64,000 nucleotides of DNA from Adineta steineri (Eukaryota; Rotifera; Eurotatoria; Adinetida; Adinetidae), in the NCBI GenBank assembly GCA_905250115.1, contig CAJNOI010000005.1, positions 558,001 to 622,000 on the forward strand, read 5' to 3'. Of this stretch, positions 21,854 to 34,500 are shown piece by piece (the stretch's first letter is position 1; every line of letters starts with the position of its first letter). A program made the translations under genes and the position numbers. The notes beneath the pieces were generated by a model. It saw nothing but the letters and a program-made list of their open reading frames with translations, was not told the DNA's origin and made no database searches.

Positions 21854-24800
21854 TTATAAATTTTCTCCATTAATCGTATTTTGTTGTGTTAATTGTGTTT
21901 TAAGTTGAGCTACTGTTGTTATATGTTGTTGTTGTAATGCCATAACAAGTTTAATTAAATCTAGAATAAAATAAGATATATTTGAAAGAATATTTTTTTT
22001 AAAATTCTAACCATCTTTTGAAGAAGATTGTAGATTATCAGTTGATATTTGATTAGAATTATCATGATCTGTATCATCAGATGATAAATTAAATGTTGTT
22101 GAAAGTAAATATGATTCTACATTAGAATTAAGATCATTTGATAATGTTGTTGGACGTTTGGTTGGTGATAAATATTTTAAAGTTGAACGAGAACTAATAA
22201 AATTTATATTTATTATTAAATGAAATAAATGTTAAAAATATATTACTTTAATGATGAATCAGAATTTTCAGATTCTAATACAGGACGATTAGTATTTGAT
22301 TTGTCTATTTTAGAATTTTGATTCTATAGAAAAAAAGAGATTTAAATTGCTTTCAATATATAAATGCTAATGGTTGAATTTTGGTTTTAATGTTCGTCTC
22401 GTATGACAACTTTCTCTACATATTACTCTTTCAGGACCACTGATTGACACATATAGACGTTCTGACGTCTGTTTTGTAAAAGTACACTACTTTAGTTTGA
22501 AAAGAGAATCATATATCGGAGTGTTGATTTTGCTATAATATGATTCTTTTTTTTCTCTCTCTACAATTATGGTATAGATAACATATATGATATACATCTA
22601 TGTACTTTCTTTCGTTAACCTTTGATATTTTCCAGTCGTTCTTTGCTCTTTAAATTGTTCTGGAAGTTAGCCCTAGTATTTCTGTTTATTTCTAAGTCCC
22701 TGTAAAATTTCCTTGCTCGCCCACTCATATATAGTGAATATTGTTCGGTTTTGAAACGGTTAAAATTCTTAAATAAAATCATTATTCGAAAACTGAAATA
22801 CAATTAACACAAATAGTTATAGAAACATATTTTCAATTCATATGTACTGATTGACATATGTAATAAGACACAATCTTGTTTAAGTTGATACTATATTTAT
22901 ATAACTATGTGAAACATGATCTGAAACGAATGTTGCAGTGTATAAGGTTAGTAAATTTGTACGCGCGCTCTCCCTCACGGACGCGACCGACAAATCTTTC
23001 TATTTTGACCCTGTTATAAACGTGACTGACATAGCTATTGAATTGCACAATAGAATAAAACTATTTTCAACTTTACCTTTGATGATGAAAATATAGAAGT
23101 CATTTTTCCATAATTTCCATTCATTAACATTGATTCTCTTGATGTACTTCGTTTAAGATCTTCTGTCATTGAACGTATTTTTGTTTTTGAATCATTTGTA
23201 TTATTTGCTGATGGTGATGAAATAATATATGTTGTTGATGATGATGTATTATTCGTATGTTGTACACGTACTTTTGGTGCAATAAAACGACGTCGAACAG
23301 AACCAAGCAATGAATTATCTACAGGACGATCATATGCTTTCGATGAAGAATACATATGTGTATCATCTCGTTGTTGTTCAATTTCACATTCACGTTTATA
23401 TTGACTATGATTTGATATAAACTCCATATATGGACGATTATTATCATGTAATGTTCGATATAAATTTTCAAATAAATTCATTTTTGTACGTTCCTATTTT
23501 TAAGAAATACATATATAATTAATTTAAACAAAAAAAACAAGAATAAATATAAATTTAAATACTTGATATTTTTGAAAAGTACTTGCTCGACATGAAGCCA
23601 TTTCTGCATTAATTAATTTTGTTAATAACCATTGTTTAAATATTTGATCACATTGAAATAATTTTGAATAATTTGTAGTAGGACCAAATGATGGTACACT
23701 ATCACGATGAATAACAGATACTTTAAATTGATTACCATTATGATCTAATGGTGTTATAACAAGATAAACATGTAGAAATTGCGAAGCAATACATTCAGGA
23801 TTAAATATTGTTTCAGTTTCTTGAAATACAATTGCAACAATATCATTACCAATATGACGTTTACGTTCAAGTTGTTGTCGTTCACTTTTTGAATGTGGTA
23901 ATAATGTACTAACATGAAACATGATTTCATGATCATTAAATTGTTCATAAATTGATTCAATTCCTGTATGATCAGATTTATTATCTAGACCACCACGAAA
24001 TCTAAAATAAAATTAGATTTATTAAATTATGATAAACAAAATCTTTTGTTTGTTTATCAAAGAATTTACCCTTGAAAATCTTTTAGTTTAACACGATTAC
24101 CAATCAAATTAAGAAATTTATCCATAGCAATACTATGTGTTTCATTACTAAATATATCTTCTTCAGTTAATTGATTTTCACGTTGATAAATAATACCAAA
24201 TTTATGTTTGTTAGATACATGTGATTCATCATATTTGATTAATAAATCACGAGTCTAAAATTGAAGAAAAATAATTTATAAATACATCGATTCGTTTTTG
24301 AAATTTACTCCATCACAAAGTATCGGATCAAAATATTCAATATCAGTTATAGCACATTGATCACATATGCGACGTAAAGTGTCTAAAGAAGAACATGATG
24401 CTGGTATATCTGATAGAGATTCAACTGATGTTCGTTGTCGAGTTCTAGGTAGAAAGTAAAAAAAGATAATGATTAATTAAAAGATTATATTCAATAACAA
24501 CTAACCGAACAATTGCCATAATATATCGTTGTTTATCTTGGTCATCTACATATTTACTTGAAATAATAACTGGCCCATAAATATCACTAATACCATACCA
24601 ATTAAAATGTTCCTAGACAAAATAAAAATAATATTTTATATATCGAATATTAGCATTGTATTTTACTTTTGATTCAAATTGTTGACGATATATTAATGGT
24701 TTATCATCAATTTCAAGTCGAGGTGAATATTCATCAGAATTATTGTCATTAGTTGCATGAGTTGTGAGAGAACTTTCAAAACACCATGCATATTCATTCG

Positions 24801-27800
24801 GAGATTTTGTATTTAAACTTGCTGAAGAATTAGTAAAATGATTAGTTCCCATGGAAACTGTTCGTTGTGGTATTGATGATACATCAAGCATACCAGCTGA
24901 ACCGACATTAGATGATGAACCAAAGGAACTCTTCAAAATAATACAAAAGAAAAAAAAAGTTATTTATATACATAGATATATATTTTTACTTACTAATTGA
25001 TCAACTGAAGAAGCAGGAGTCGAAGATGTATGCTGCAAACAAAAGAAAAAGAAACATTGTTAAAAAAAATCAATAAAGAATTTGTCAAAGAAAAAGAAAC
25101 ATTGTTCATATATATTAAAAGACCTACGAAATAATTCTGATTTCTAATGGATAATAATGGTGAGAAATTGAGCATTCGACGAGTAAATAGAGGTGAAATT
25201 GAAGATAACTTATCATCTGAATTTGTATTCAGAGAAAGTTCAGTAGTTACTGCTCGTTCACGTCGACGCATATCGATTAGTATTCTGGAATAATATTCAA
25301 TGTCAAACAAAAGAGAAAGACAACGAAGATCGATTCATATGAAATGCGTTTTTTTCTGCTGTTGCTGCTGTTGTTGTTATTATTATTATTATTTCTGTTT
25401 GGTACAATAACAAACAACCATCGATGACAGTCAAGAGACAAAAGAGAGAGAGAGAGAGCGAAGAAGAAAAAAAAGAAGTTTTTTTCTCTGTCTATATTTT
25501 TTGGGTATAGTATAGCAGGCGGTGCGCCAAGTTCTGAAGACGTGCTTTGCTTGTCTGATGATGAAAAATATGTGTTCGTCTTTCTGTCTTCTTTTTTTTC
25601 TCTTCTCATATGTTACTAGAATATATTTATCTCTATCATCTTATGTCTATGTTCATCATCATCATCGATTTTTTTTCTTCTTTTTTTTCCTCGTTGACGC
25701 GACATCAACGACAATAAAAACAGACATACTATGCAATAAACAAGGTCATGTATTACGATTATCTTACTAACTTCCATTTAGTATATTGGCATTAGTTTGT
25801 AAATGTAAAGAATTTTATCCTTTCTCGATATAATCTAATTTTAAGCGTAAATATCATATAGATATATATATGGTTTTTTTTGTACTACACCTGAAGAATA
25901 TACTATTGTAGTATGACTATACAAAATAATGAAAAGTAAAAAAATTTCAATAATAACTACTTACTCTTGTATCATGAGTTGGTATTTGTGTTGTATTATT
26001 GATAGGGACTGAATCAGATGCAGTACCCATCAAATTGGCTAGACTTGTACTAATCTAAACAAAAAATATATAAAGAAGATTTAAAAACAAACACATGAAT
26101 TCATTATATATTATTACATTGAGATATATAAAAGCTTTAAAATCATTAAACATAATCTAACAATAATGGGAAATGTTGATTTAACTAGTTGAAAAGACAA
26201 TGAAACTTATTTTATTTCTTCTTATAAGTGAATTCAGTTTGACATGCAAAGAAGATTAGAAAGTTATAAGCTCTATGTATATGTTTATATATATAGGGAG
26301 AGATATGTATGTATGTATACAAATATGAGACGAATAAAGTTGATATGGTTGATCTAATACGTCGATTCATGTGAATTGATCATGAAACTGTTGAAATAAT
26401 ACTTAAAACAATCAGATAAATTTGATAGTCAATGAAAAGATTTATTTATCTCGATCGAATTAAAAATGAATGAATAATATACTTCTTCATACCTCTTTAC
26501 TCGATAATTTACGTGAGTTTGGTAGTGATATATCATCGGTTATAGTTGATTGTATTTGTGATGAAGAATCATCTATACCACCTATATTCGTTGGTGATGT
26601 TGTTGTTGATGATGACGATTTATGACCACTATTCTTTTTATCTAATTGTTTATGTGATGATATAGCATATGTATTATCATCAATAATCAATTTTTTCATA
26701 GGTTCAGTATAATTATTCGATCTTTTATAGGATAATAATGATGGAGTTTCTGTTGGTATTAAAAATGCTTTAGGTGATTGAAGATGATTCTCATCAAAAG
26801 TAGCACTTGTTTCAGTTGATGATGAATCATTATCTTTATTAATTGTTGTTGATCGTCCAGGCTTTCGTCTAAAATAAAGATAAAAATATTTCTTAATCAA
26901 AACGCTTAGCATAGAAAAATATTTATGATCTCTATCAAAAAGAATTAGTTTCATATATTGTCAATCTCAAGAGAAAAACGATCAAAAGATAAAGAATATA
27001 TTTTTCTTTGTAATATAATCTTTTTCCGTTAAAAAAGATTACACTAAAATTCAAATATTTTTACATACAGAAATGAATGATAAATGATCTATTTATACAG
27101 TGAATAGTCTATCAAAATATATCTGTATAGTTGATGAAAGATGTCGGACGATTGATGATGATGATGAATAAATAGTGGCTACATTTACACAAAGCGAGAT
27201 CTCATAAATATTATTTTCTTTTTGTCTATATGACATGTTCATTTAAGATGACTTCATATATTTCTCATTCTTAGCATATTTATGTCTTTACATCATCAAT
27301 ATAGAAAAAAACAGAGAATTCTTTATCTTTACTAATAATCACGTATATAAAAAATCGTTTTCATACCTAAATAATATCATTTTCTTTTCCAAAAAAAGAA
27401 GTAAAAATTTAATTGTAAGAAGAAAAGTCGATCATTTGATGAAGAGAATAGTCGAATACTCTTATCGTAATAGAGAAGTAAAAGAACATATATATATATT
27501 CCCGATGAAATAAATTTATCGTCTATTTTATCAAACTAGAAAAGTCATTGTCGATGTAGTTACACATTCACACTCTCTTTTTTTTCCTCATTTAAAAAAA
27601 AATAATCGATTATAAATGTTGTTCGTCTCCTTATTTTTTTTTTTTGTATGGTAACTTGTTGTCGTTGCAATACCTAATAAGTCAGCTACATAATTGCTCT
27701 CGTACGAGACTACGATAAAAGTAAAAACGTTTTATTTATAAAAGAGTGCGAATGCCGTTTGCATTCACTTTTCTTTCTTTTTTTTTCTTCCGTAAAATAT

Positions 27801-28923
27801 TGGTGATCGACATCGACTCTTACCTAGATTTTTTTTGCTATAAGAACTAAGAAGAAAATTAATGTAGATAAAAATCATACTTTCATTCTTTACAAGATTT
27901 TCCTATTTTTAATAATGATTTAATTTAAAATAAATGATATATTTATTATTTTGTACAAAAATATTCTAATATGTATTGTAGTGAAATAAATTCGAAATGC
28001 ATCCGTTTATTAATTTTTATGTAGGTGTTAAATTTATCACGCAATATGACTTAATAATTTTTTTCTAAACATATATTATTTCTTTTAAATACTCTAGAAA
28101 AAAAAAACTTGCTTTCTTCTCCGAGTCTTTTATATAATAAATGCATTAATTTTCTTTTGAATACACTTACCGTTTTTCCATGTTTATAATCGTTAAGCAC
28201 GTGTGTTATATATATTACTTTTTCTTCTTTTGTAACTTACTTCCACGTTTATGATACAAACGTGTTATAATAAGAATTAATAAAACGAACAAAGTAACAT
28301 CAACATCTTTTTTATACTATCTGAATGCTTACGGCAACATTGAATCTATTTATTAGTAGAAATAGAAGAAGAAAAAATCTGCACGATGGAAAACTATGTT
28401 TACTATCTTCTTTCTTTTTTTTTCTAAGGCAAAAAAACAGAATATATTATGCTTGAACACAAAAAATAGGTTGTCGAGCACGATAGTCGTACTATAAACG
28501 ACCTCAACCAAAAAGAATCACATACTTATACACTAGTATAAAGAAAACTAGGTAGTTTTTAGAGAAAAAAAAAGATGTCACGTACATGTAACAATCCAAA
28601 GGAAATAATTTAGATTGATTTTTATATTATTATTATTATTATGCTGAAAATAGTTTGGGAGATTTCTGTTATTTATTACTGTATTAGAAATTAATACTTT
28701 GTTATTTTACTTACCTTGCTAAAGCACATGATGTCAAATGACGTATCGATTGTCTAAAACCAGCAGACACGGAACGATTATTTCTAATCAATGATTGTTC
28801 TTGTTGTTGTTCTTTTCGTTTTTGAGCACTAACATCATAACTTCGAACAAGTTGAACTGGTTTATGTTGCCTATATTCATTTTTTTCTTGATGTAAATCA
28901 CCAGTTGTTTGTGATGGCTGCAT
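21854..28923 (-). CDS. RAP1GAP: Rap1 GTPase-activating protein
   Basis: About 14 exons on the minus strand: approximately 28923-28715, 26873-26490, 26055-25970, 25285-25130, 25035-24995, 24933-24665, 24613-24507, 24445-24310, 24252-24070, 24001-23563, 23489-23087, 22324-22246, 22196-22014 and 21962-21854. The catalytic Rap-GAP domain is clear: FLNLIGNRVKLKDFQGFRGG, HEIMFHVSTLLPHSKSE, KRHIGNDIVAIVFQE (its Asn is the catalytic 'Asn thumb' of this family), FNPECIASQFLHVYLVI, SVIHRDSVPSFGP and WLLTKLINAEMASC. The protein stimulates GTP hydrolysis by Rap1 at membranes and so affects adhesion and polarity. Long Ser/Asn-rich regions flank the domain on both sides, including a Ser-rich C-terminus as in RAP1GAP. 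No GoLoco motif was recognised. Exon borders for the N-terminal half are less certain than for the GAP domain. The 22325-23086 intron holds a possible retroelement relic. Confidence 0.9.
22439..22993 (-). mobile_element. Possible LTR-retrotransposon gag relic in RAP1GAP intron
   Basis: Inside a 760-nt intron, 22615-22803 (minus) reads FKTEQYSLYMSGRARKFYRD followed by an Asn/Arg-rich helix, the style of a Ty3/gypsy-like gag core (LYLSG-A--FY). It is bracketed by a direct repeat ACTGATTGACAyAT at 22439 and 22846. A C+G-rich patch (GCGCGCTCTCCCTCACGGAC, about 22964) lies near the end. No pol, protease or complete LTR is present. The call rests on a short motif only. Confidence 0.35.
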
Positions 28924-30929
28924 AATTATTTTTTTTTCTTCTGTATGAATTGTTGATTTTTTATGAAAACATAGATATCTTAATAGAAATATAATTATAA
29001 TGTAGATTTATAAAGAAAAAAAAAAGGCAAAGTGTTAAAATTTGAACGACAAAGAAAAAAAAGGTGGAGAGACACTAAGCTTACGTTTTTTTTTCATATT
29101 AAACTTCAATGTTTTTTATACTCAATATATTCTACTTTATATTAATCTCATTTTTCTTCCTTAATAGTTTTTTCTTTCTTCTTCTCTATGAGTAAACATT
29201 TTCATATTTGATGAGAAATATGAATGAATCATAGATGATGATGATGATTAAAAGAAGTTGAGTAATAGTGTCAACTTATTTAAATTACTAATAATATATA
29301 GTACAGTGCAATTTTGATTAATCAAGAAGATGAGAATATAAGAAAAATAATATCGTAAAAATTCTTATGTGTCAGCAAATGCTCTAGTTTACAATTTAGC
29401 TTCAAACCTAATACTCACATATATATATATATATAAAATAATAGGTGATTATGTACTTGTAGATAAAAAAAATGATGAAGAGAAAAAGCAAAGGAATGAC
29501 AATATATATATAATCGAAACATGTTTCTGATCTCTTTTTTATTAATAGGACATAAATCTATCATTTGAACTATTACAGTATCTATATAATTCTATTTAAC
29601 TTATTTATACGTGCTTAAGGCATGTTTAGATTTATTTTATATTCGACAAATTAATAGGTTTTTTTTTCTCTCGAGAGTTTATATGTCATATATTAAAAAA
29701 TCAAATCATCCTATTCAGAATAACTTTCTTAAACTATTGAACTTTTCTATAACAATAAGGGAAAAAAATGTAAGTAATGCTTTTTAGTTATGAAAAAAGG
29801 AAACCAAGATACATGGTTCACTAAAATAGCTTTTTAATTAATAGACATTATATTTCTTAACACCTATCGTATACTCCTACTTGAAGATGTGACGTCAATT
29901 GTATCATAAATCAAAATAGTTCATCAAGATTCTATGTTATTATCAATTGGCATGTATAAAACAAAGCAAAAAAATTTCTGCTGTTTTACCTTTATTTTTT
30001 CTCAACAAAAAAAAATGATATATATATAATGAACATTTAGTTTCTACATGAATCATTTCTTTGATTTTTTTTCTCTTCTATTTTTTTATAGCACCGCTTT
30101 TTTTCTCTTCTATTGTGTCTCATTCAATATGCAACTAATTATGCTAAGGACTTTTCACGAAGAATTATAAGTAAATTAAGTAATATGTTTGCGAATAATT
30201 ATATTATTGTGTATATATATAGATGCATTATAGTAAAAGAAAGAAAATTATTTTCACACTTTTGTAAGCATTGATTGAAATGATAAATTTATTCCGTAGG
30301 CTTTTATTAATGATAGATATTGTTTTATTCAAAAAAAAAATTATTGGTATTTCTATACTAGCCAAATTGTGTAAATATCTTTTAAACATCGTGCCAAGAA
30401 TTGCTAGATAATAAAGACATTGATACTTACTTCATCGATTAATATTTGTCAAAAAAAAGGAATTTTCATATGTCATGTTTAGCATATCAATATAGAAAAC
30501 TATGCTATTATTATTATTATTATTATTATAGACAAAATGAAGATAATAAATAGTTTGAGATATGTGACTTTATTATGTGATAATACGTTTACTGTTCTAT
30601 AAGATAATAATATCTGTAAGATATGCTGACGAATGATATGAGCCATTCAATATAAAATCAATGATAAAATAATGATGTATGATATATGTCTATAGGCTTG
30701 ACTCGATTCCCTTTATCTTACCAGAAATCATATCTTACGATATAATTCTGCGCATGAATAATATATATGTATGCATGCGGATTTTGTAATAATTTAGCAT
30801 TATTATTTAAAATCGAATTTTCATTTGGATTCAAGCTATACTAATTGATATAATTTAAAAAGTAAAATTTATTTATTTGTTATATTGAAGCAGACTGATC
30901 TATATCAGACAGATATTCTTCATCTATGT
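28924..30929. other. Intergenic region upstream of RAP1GAP
   Basis: About 2 kb of AT-rich sequence with several microsatellites, for example (TAT)n near 30505-30530. It probably carries the RAP1GAP promoter. No gene was recognised. Confidence 0.5.
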
Positions 30930-31139
30930 CAGTGGCGGATTTAGGGGGGGGGCGACGATGATGATCGCCCCCCCTTCCAAATTCGTTTTTGATTTTTCAC
31001 AGCAAAAATGAACGAAAAAATAGGTTCACACTACTTCGATTGGGTTCAAAAAATAGCTTTTAGCCAAAATCGCCCCTCCATACTCATAAAAAAAAAATTG
31101 AGCCCCCCCCCCCCCTTCAAAATCCTAGATCCGCCACTG
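30930..31139. mobile_element. hAT-type MITE with 8-bp target duplication
   Basis: A 210-bp element with terminal inverted repeats CAGTGGCGGATTTAGG and CCTAGATCCGCCACTG, followed inward by long G and C runs. The flanks are ATCTATGT (30922-30929) and ATCTATAT (31140-31147), an 8-bp duplication with one mismatch, as expected for hAT transposition. No transposase is encoded. The near-intact ends suggest a fairly recent insertion. Confidence 0.88.
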
Positions 31140-31147
31140 ATCTATAT

Positions 31148-31582
31148 AGAACTAATTTCAAAAAGTTCTATTTATGTTTAAGATGTATTTTATTATAACT
31201 TCTTTTATTCACGTCATTGAATGAGATAGAGAGGCATCTATCGAAATCATTTTTTCATATTACTAAAATCTATTAAATCTCATACAATTCTCATTTGAAA
31301 ATGATGGAAATTTCTATATGTTAAACAAACAGTAATAGTATAGTCTATTTTAAAATGACGCATCAGTTCTTTTTTCTCTGACAGAAGAAAGGAAAGAGAC
31401 AAACGCTAAATTTAAATATAAAGACATATTCAAACAAAGTATTCGATATATACTTAAACAGAAAGAAATAGACAAACGTCGTTTCATATCTAGTTACTAT
31501 TATTCATTTTTAGATTTGGTGTATAAACAAACAATTTGCTTATAAAACGCTAATCCCACTGAAGACGTTGTTTTTTTTATAA
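31148..31582. other. Upstream region of topoisomerase II gene
   Basis: Non-coding AT-rich sequence between the MITE and the TOP2 start codon. It presumably contains the TOP2 promoter; no specific element was identified. Confidence 0.45.
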
Positions 31583-34500
31583 ATGGCGTCTTCAATGAAT
31601 AAATCTATTAGCGATGCACCAAATAAAGATGAAGAAACTTATCAACTTCTCGAACAACTTGACCACATTCTTAAACGGCCAGAAACTTATATTGGTTCAA
31701 ATAAACCATGTCATGAAGTATAATAGATTTTGTTTTGTTTTGACATTCTACAATTATAATTCATAGGAAATGTGGATTCTTGATGAAACAGCTGAAGAAG
31801 GACCAAGAGTTGTTAAAAAAGAAATTACTTATGTACCTGGTCTTTACAAAATTTTTGATGAAATTCTTGGTAAGAATACTTAATAAAATTCAAAAATTAT
31901 CATTTACTATATTTCATTTAGTCAATGCTGCTGATAATAAACAACGTGATACAACAATGACTTCCATTGAAGTAGATATTAATCAGTGAGTAAAATTTGT
32001 TTTTGTTATTTCTAATTATCAATTCTATTTGTTCAAGAGAAAAAGGTGAAATAAAAATTTGTAATGATGGTCGTGGTATACCAGTTCGTAAATGGGCACA
32101 AGATGAATCAATTTATATTCCAACATTAATCTTTGGTAAACTTCTGACATCAGATAATTTTAATGATAATCAAAAACGAATTACTGGTAAAATTTAAATG
32201 TCTCAAAAATTATCAATCATTTCTTTTATTATCATACATAGGTGGTCGAAATGGTTACGGTGCAAAAGTAACAAATATATTTAGCACAAAATTTACCGTT
32301 GAAACATGTTCAAAAGAATATAAAAAATCATTTCGACAAGTAAATCTATCTGGAGTTTTTATATATATGTATAAATCATTTCTTTAGACTTGGACAAATA
32401 ATATGCGTGATCCACAAGATGCAATTATAAATAAAACAAGTGATAATCCAAAAGAATTTACACGTGTTACATTTTCACCGGATTTAAAACGATTTCAAAT
32501 GGATAAATTTGATGATGATCTTGTAGCATTATTTAAACGACGTGCTTATGATGTTGCTGTATCAACTGGCTGTAAAGTAACACTCAATGGTAAACGTATT
32601 CCAGTAAGATTAATTCTTTTTTTATCAATTGAGAAAAATCTTTATTTTTAAATTAGATTAAAAATATGAAAGATTATATGTTAATGTATATTGAAACAAA
32701 TGAAAAAGAAATTGTTTATAAAAAAGTGAATGAACGTTGGGAAGTTGGTGTATCAAAAAATGATCATAATAATGGTTTTACACAAGTTAGTTTTGTTAAT
32801 TCCATCTTAACATCAGAAGGTGGTAAACATGTTGATTATATAACTGAACAAATTTGTCCAAAACTTGTTGAACATATAAAAAAGAAAAGTAAAACAGCTG
32901 GTGAAAATCTTAAACCAATGCAAGTTAAAAGTCATTTATTTGTTTTTGTTAATTGTTTAATTGAAAATCCTGAATTTGAATCACAAGCAAAAAAACAATT
33001 AGCAACGGAACGGAAAAATTTTGGTTCAACTTGTACATTAAAAGATGATGAAAATTTTTTTAAAGATATTATTAAAAAAACTGGTATTGTTGAATCAGTT
33101 ATTAATTGGCTTGAACATAAACAAGATGCGAAATTACAAAAACAAAGTGGTTCGAAAACATCAAAATTAAAAGGTATACCGAAATTAGATGATGCAAATG
33201 ATGCTGGAACAAAAAATTCACAATCTTGTACATTAATTGTAACTGAAGGAGATTCAGCTAAAGCACTTGCTGTAGCTGGTCTTGGTGTTATTGGTCGTGA
33301 TCGTTATGGTGTTTATCCATTGAAAGGTAAAATGTTAAATGTTCGAGAAGCAACAACAAAAAAAATGACGGAAAATAGTGAAGTATCACAATTAGTTAAA
33401 ATTCTTGGATTAAATTATGGAGAAAAATATGTGAATAAAAGTGATTTATCAAAATTACGATATGGAAAATTAATGATTATGGCTGATCAAGATCAAGATG
33501 GAAGTCATATTAAAGGTCTTGTTATTAATTTTATTCATTATAAATGGCCAAATTTACTTAAACATGATTATATTGAAGTTTTTATTACACCAATTCTTAA
33601 AGTAAGAAATATTAACAAATTTATAAAAGTAGTTTTTAGAAGGTACATTGCAAAAGAATAGATTCAATACACTAGAATTAGAGCGTCGTTAAGATCTGAA
33701 ATTAATAAAGTATGGTAAATTAGATTCTCATTGAAAGTTTTCGAATGTATCAGACTGGAGATAAGAGAAATTAGAAATACTTATCAAGAAACCTATATTT
33801 CATTAATTATTCAAGGAAAAAAAAGTCGATTAAAACTGTATTATGAAAGGAAAATGATAGCATCATACAACAATTATCGATTGAGTGTTCTTTCTATGTG
33901 CGTTTTCAACGAGGTGTCCAGGGCAGCGGGGCGTTACGCCTCCCAGTCGGTACGCCTCTGACTGTGTTTTTCATACAATCGATCCTATTTAACTTTTTAA
34001 TGATCAGTAATAAGTGTAATTATTGAAAAATCTATCGGATTGATTATCATTCTCTAGTACCCATTCATTATATAATCGAATGAAAAATCTAAATTGATTT
34101 ATAGGTCACAAAAGGTAGTGATGTCATTCCATTTTATTCAATGCCTGAATTTGAACAATGGCAAGCATCTACACCAAATTGGCAAAAATGGAAATGCAAA
34201 TACTACAAAGGTTTTTTTTTACTTCCTATGTTTCTTTGCATATTGAACATTATTTTATCGTAAATGTCAGGTTTGGGTACATCTACAGCTAAAGAAGCAA
34301 AAGAATATTTTTCTAATATGGATCGTCATCGTATTTTATTTAAATATGATTCAATAAAAGATGATTTAGCTATACAATTAGCATTTAATAGTGCATTAGC
34401 TGATGATCGTAAAGATTGGATAAAATGGCATACAGAAGATGTTAATCAAAAACGTCGAGAAAATTTACCAGCTGATTATTTATATAGAAAAGATACAAAA

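Noticed and set aside
33731-33961. 76-codon plus-strand frame between TOP2 exons
   Set aside because: Falls wholly in the intron between K-stop donor at 33602 and acceptor at 34104; removing it restores the conserved TOPRIM continuation.
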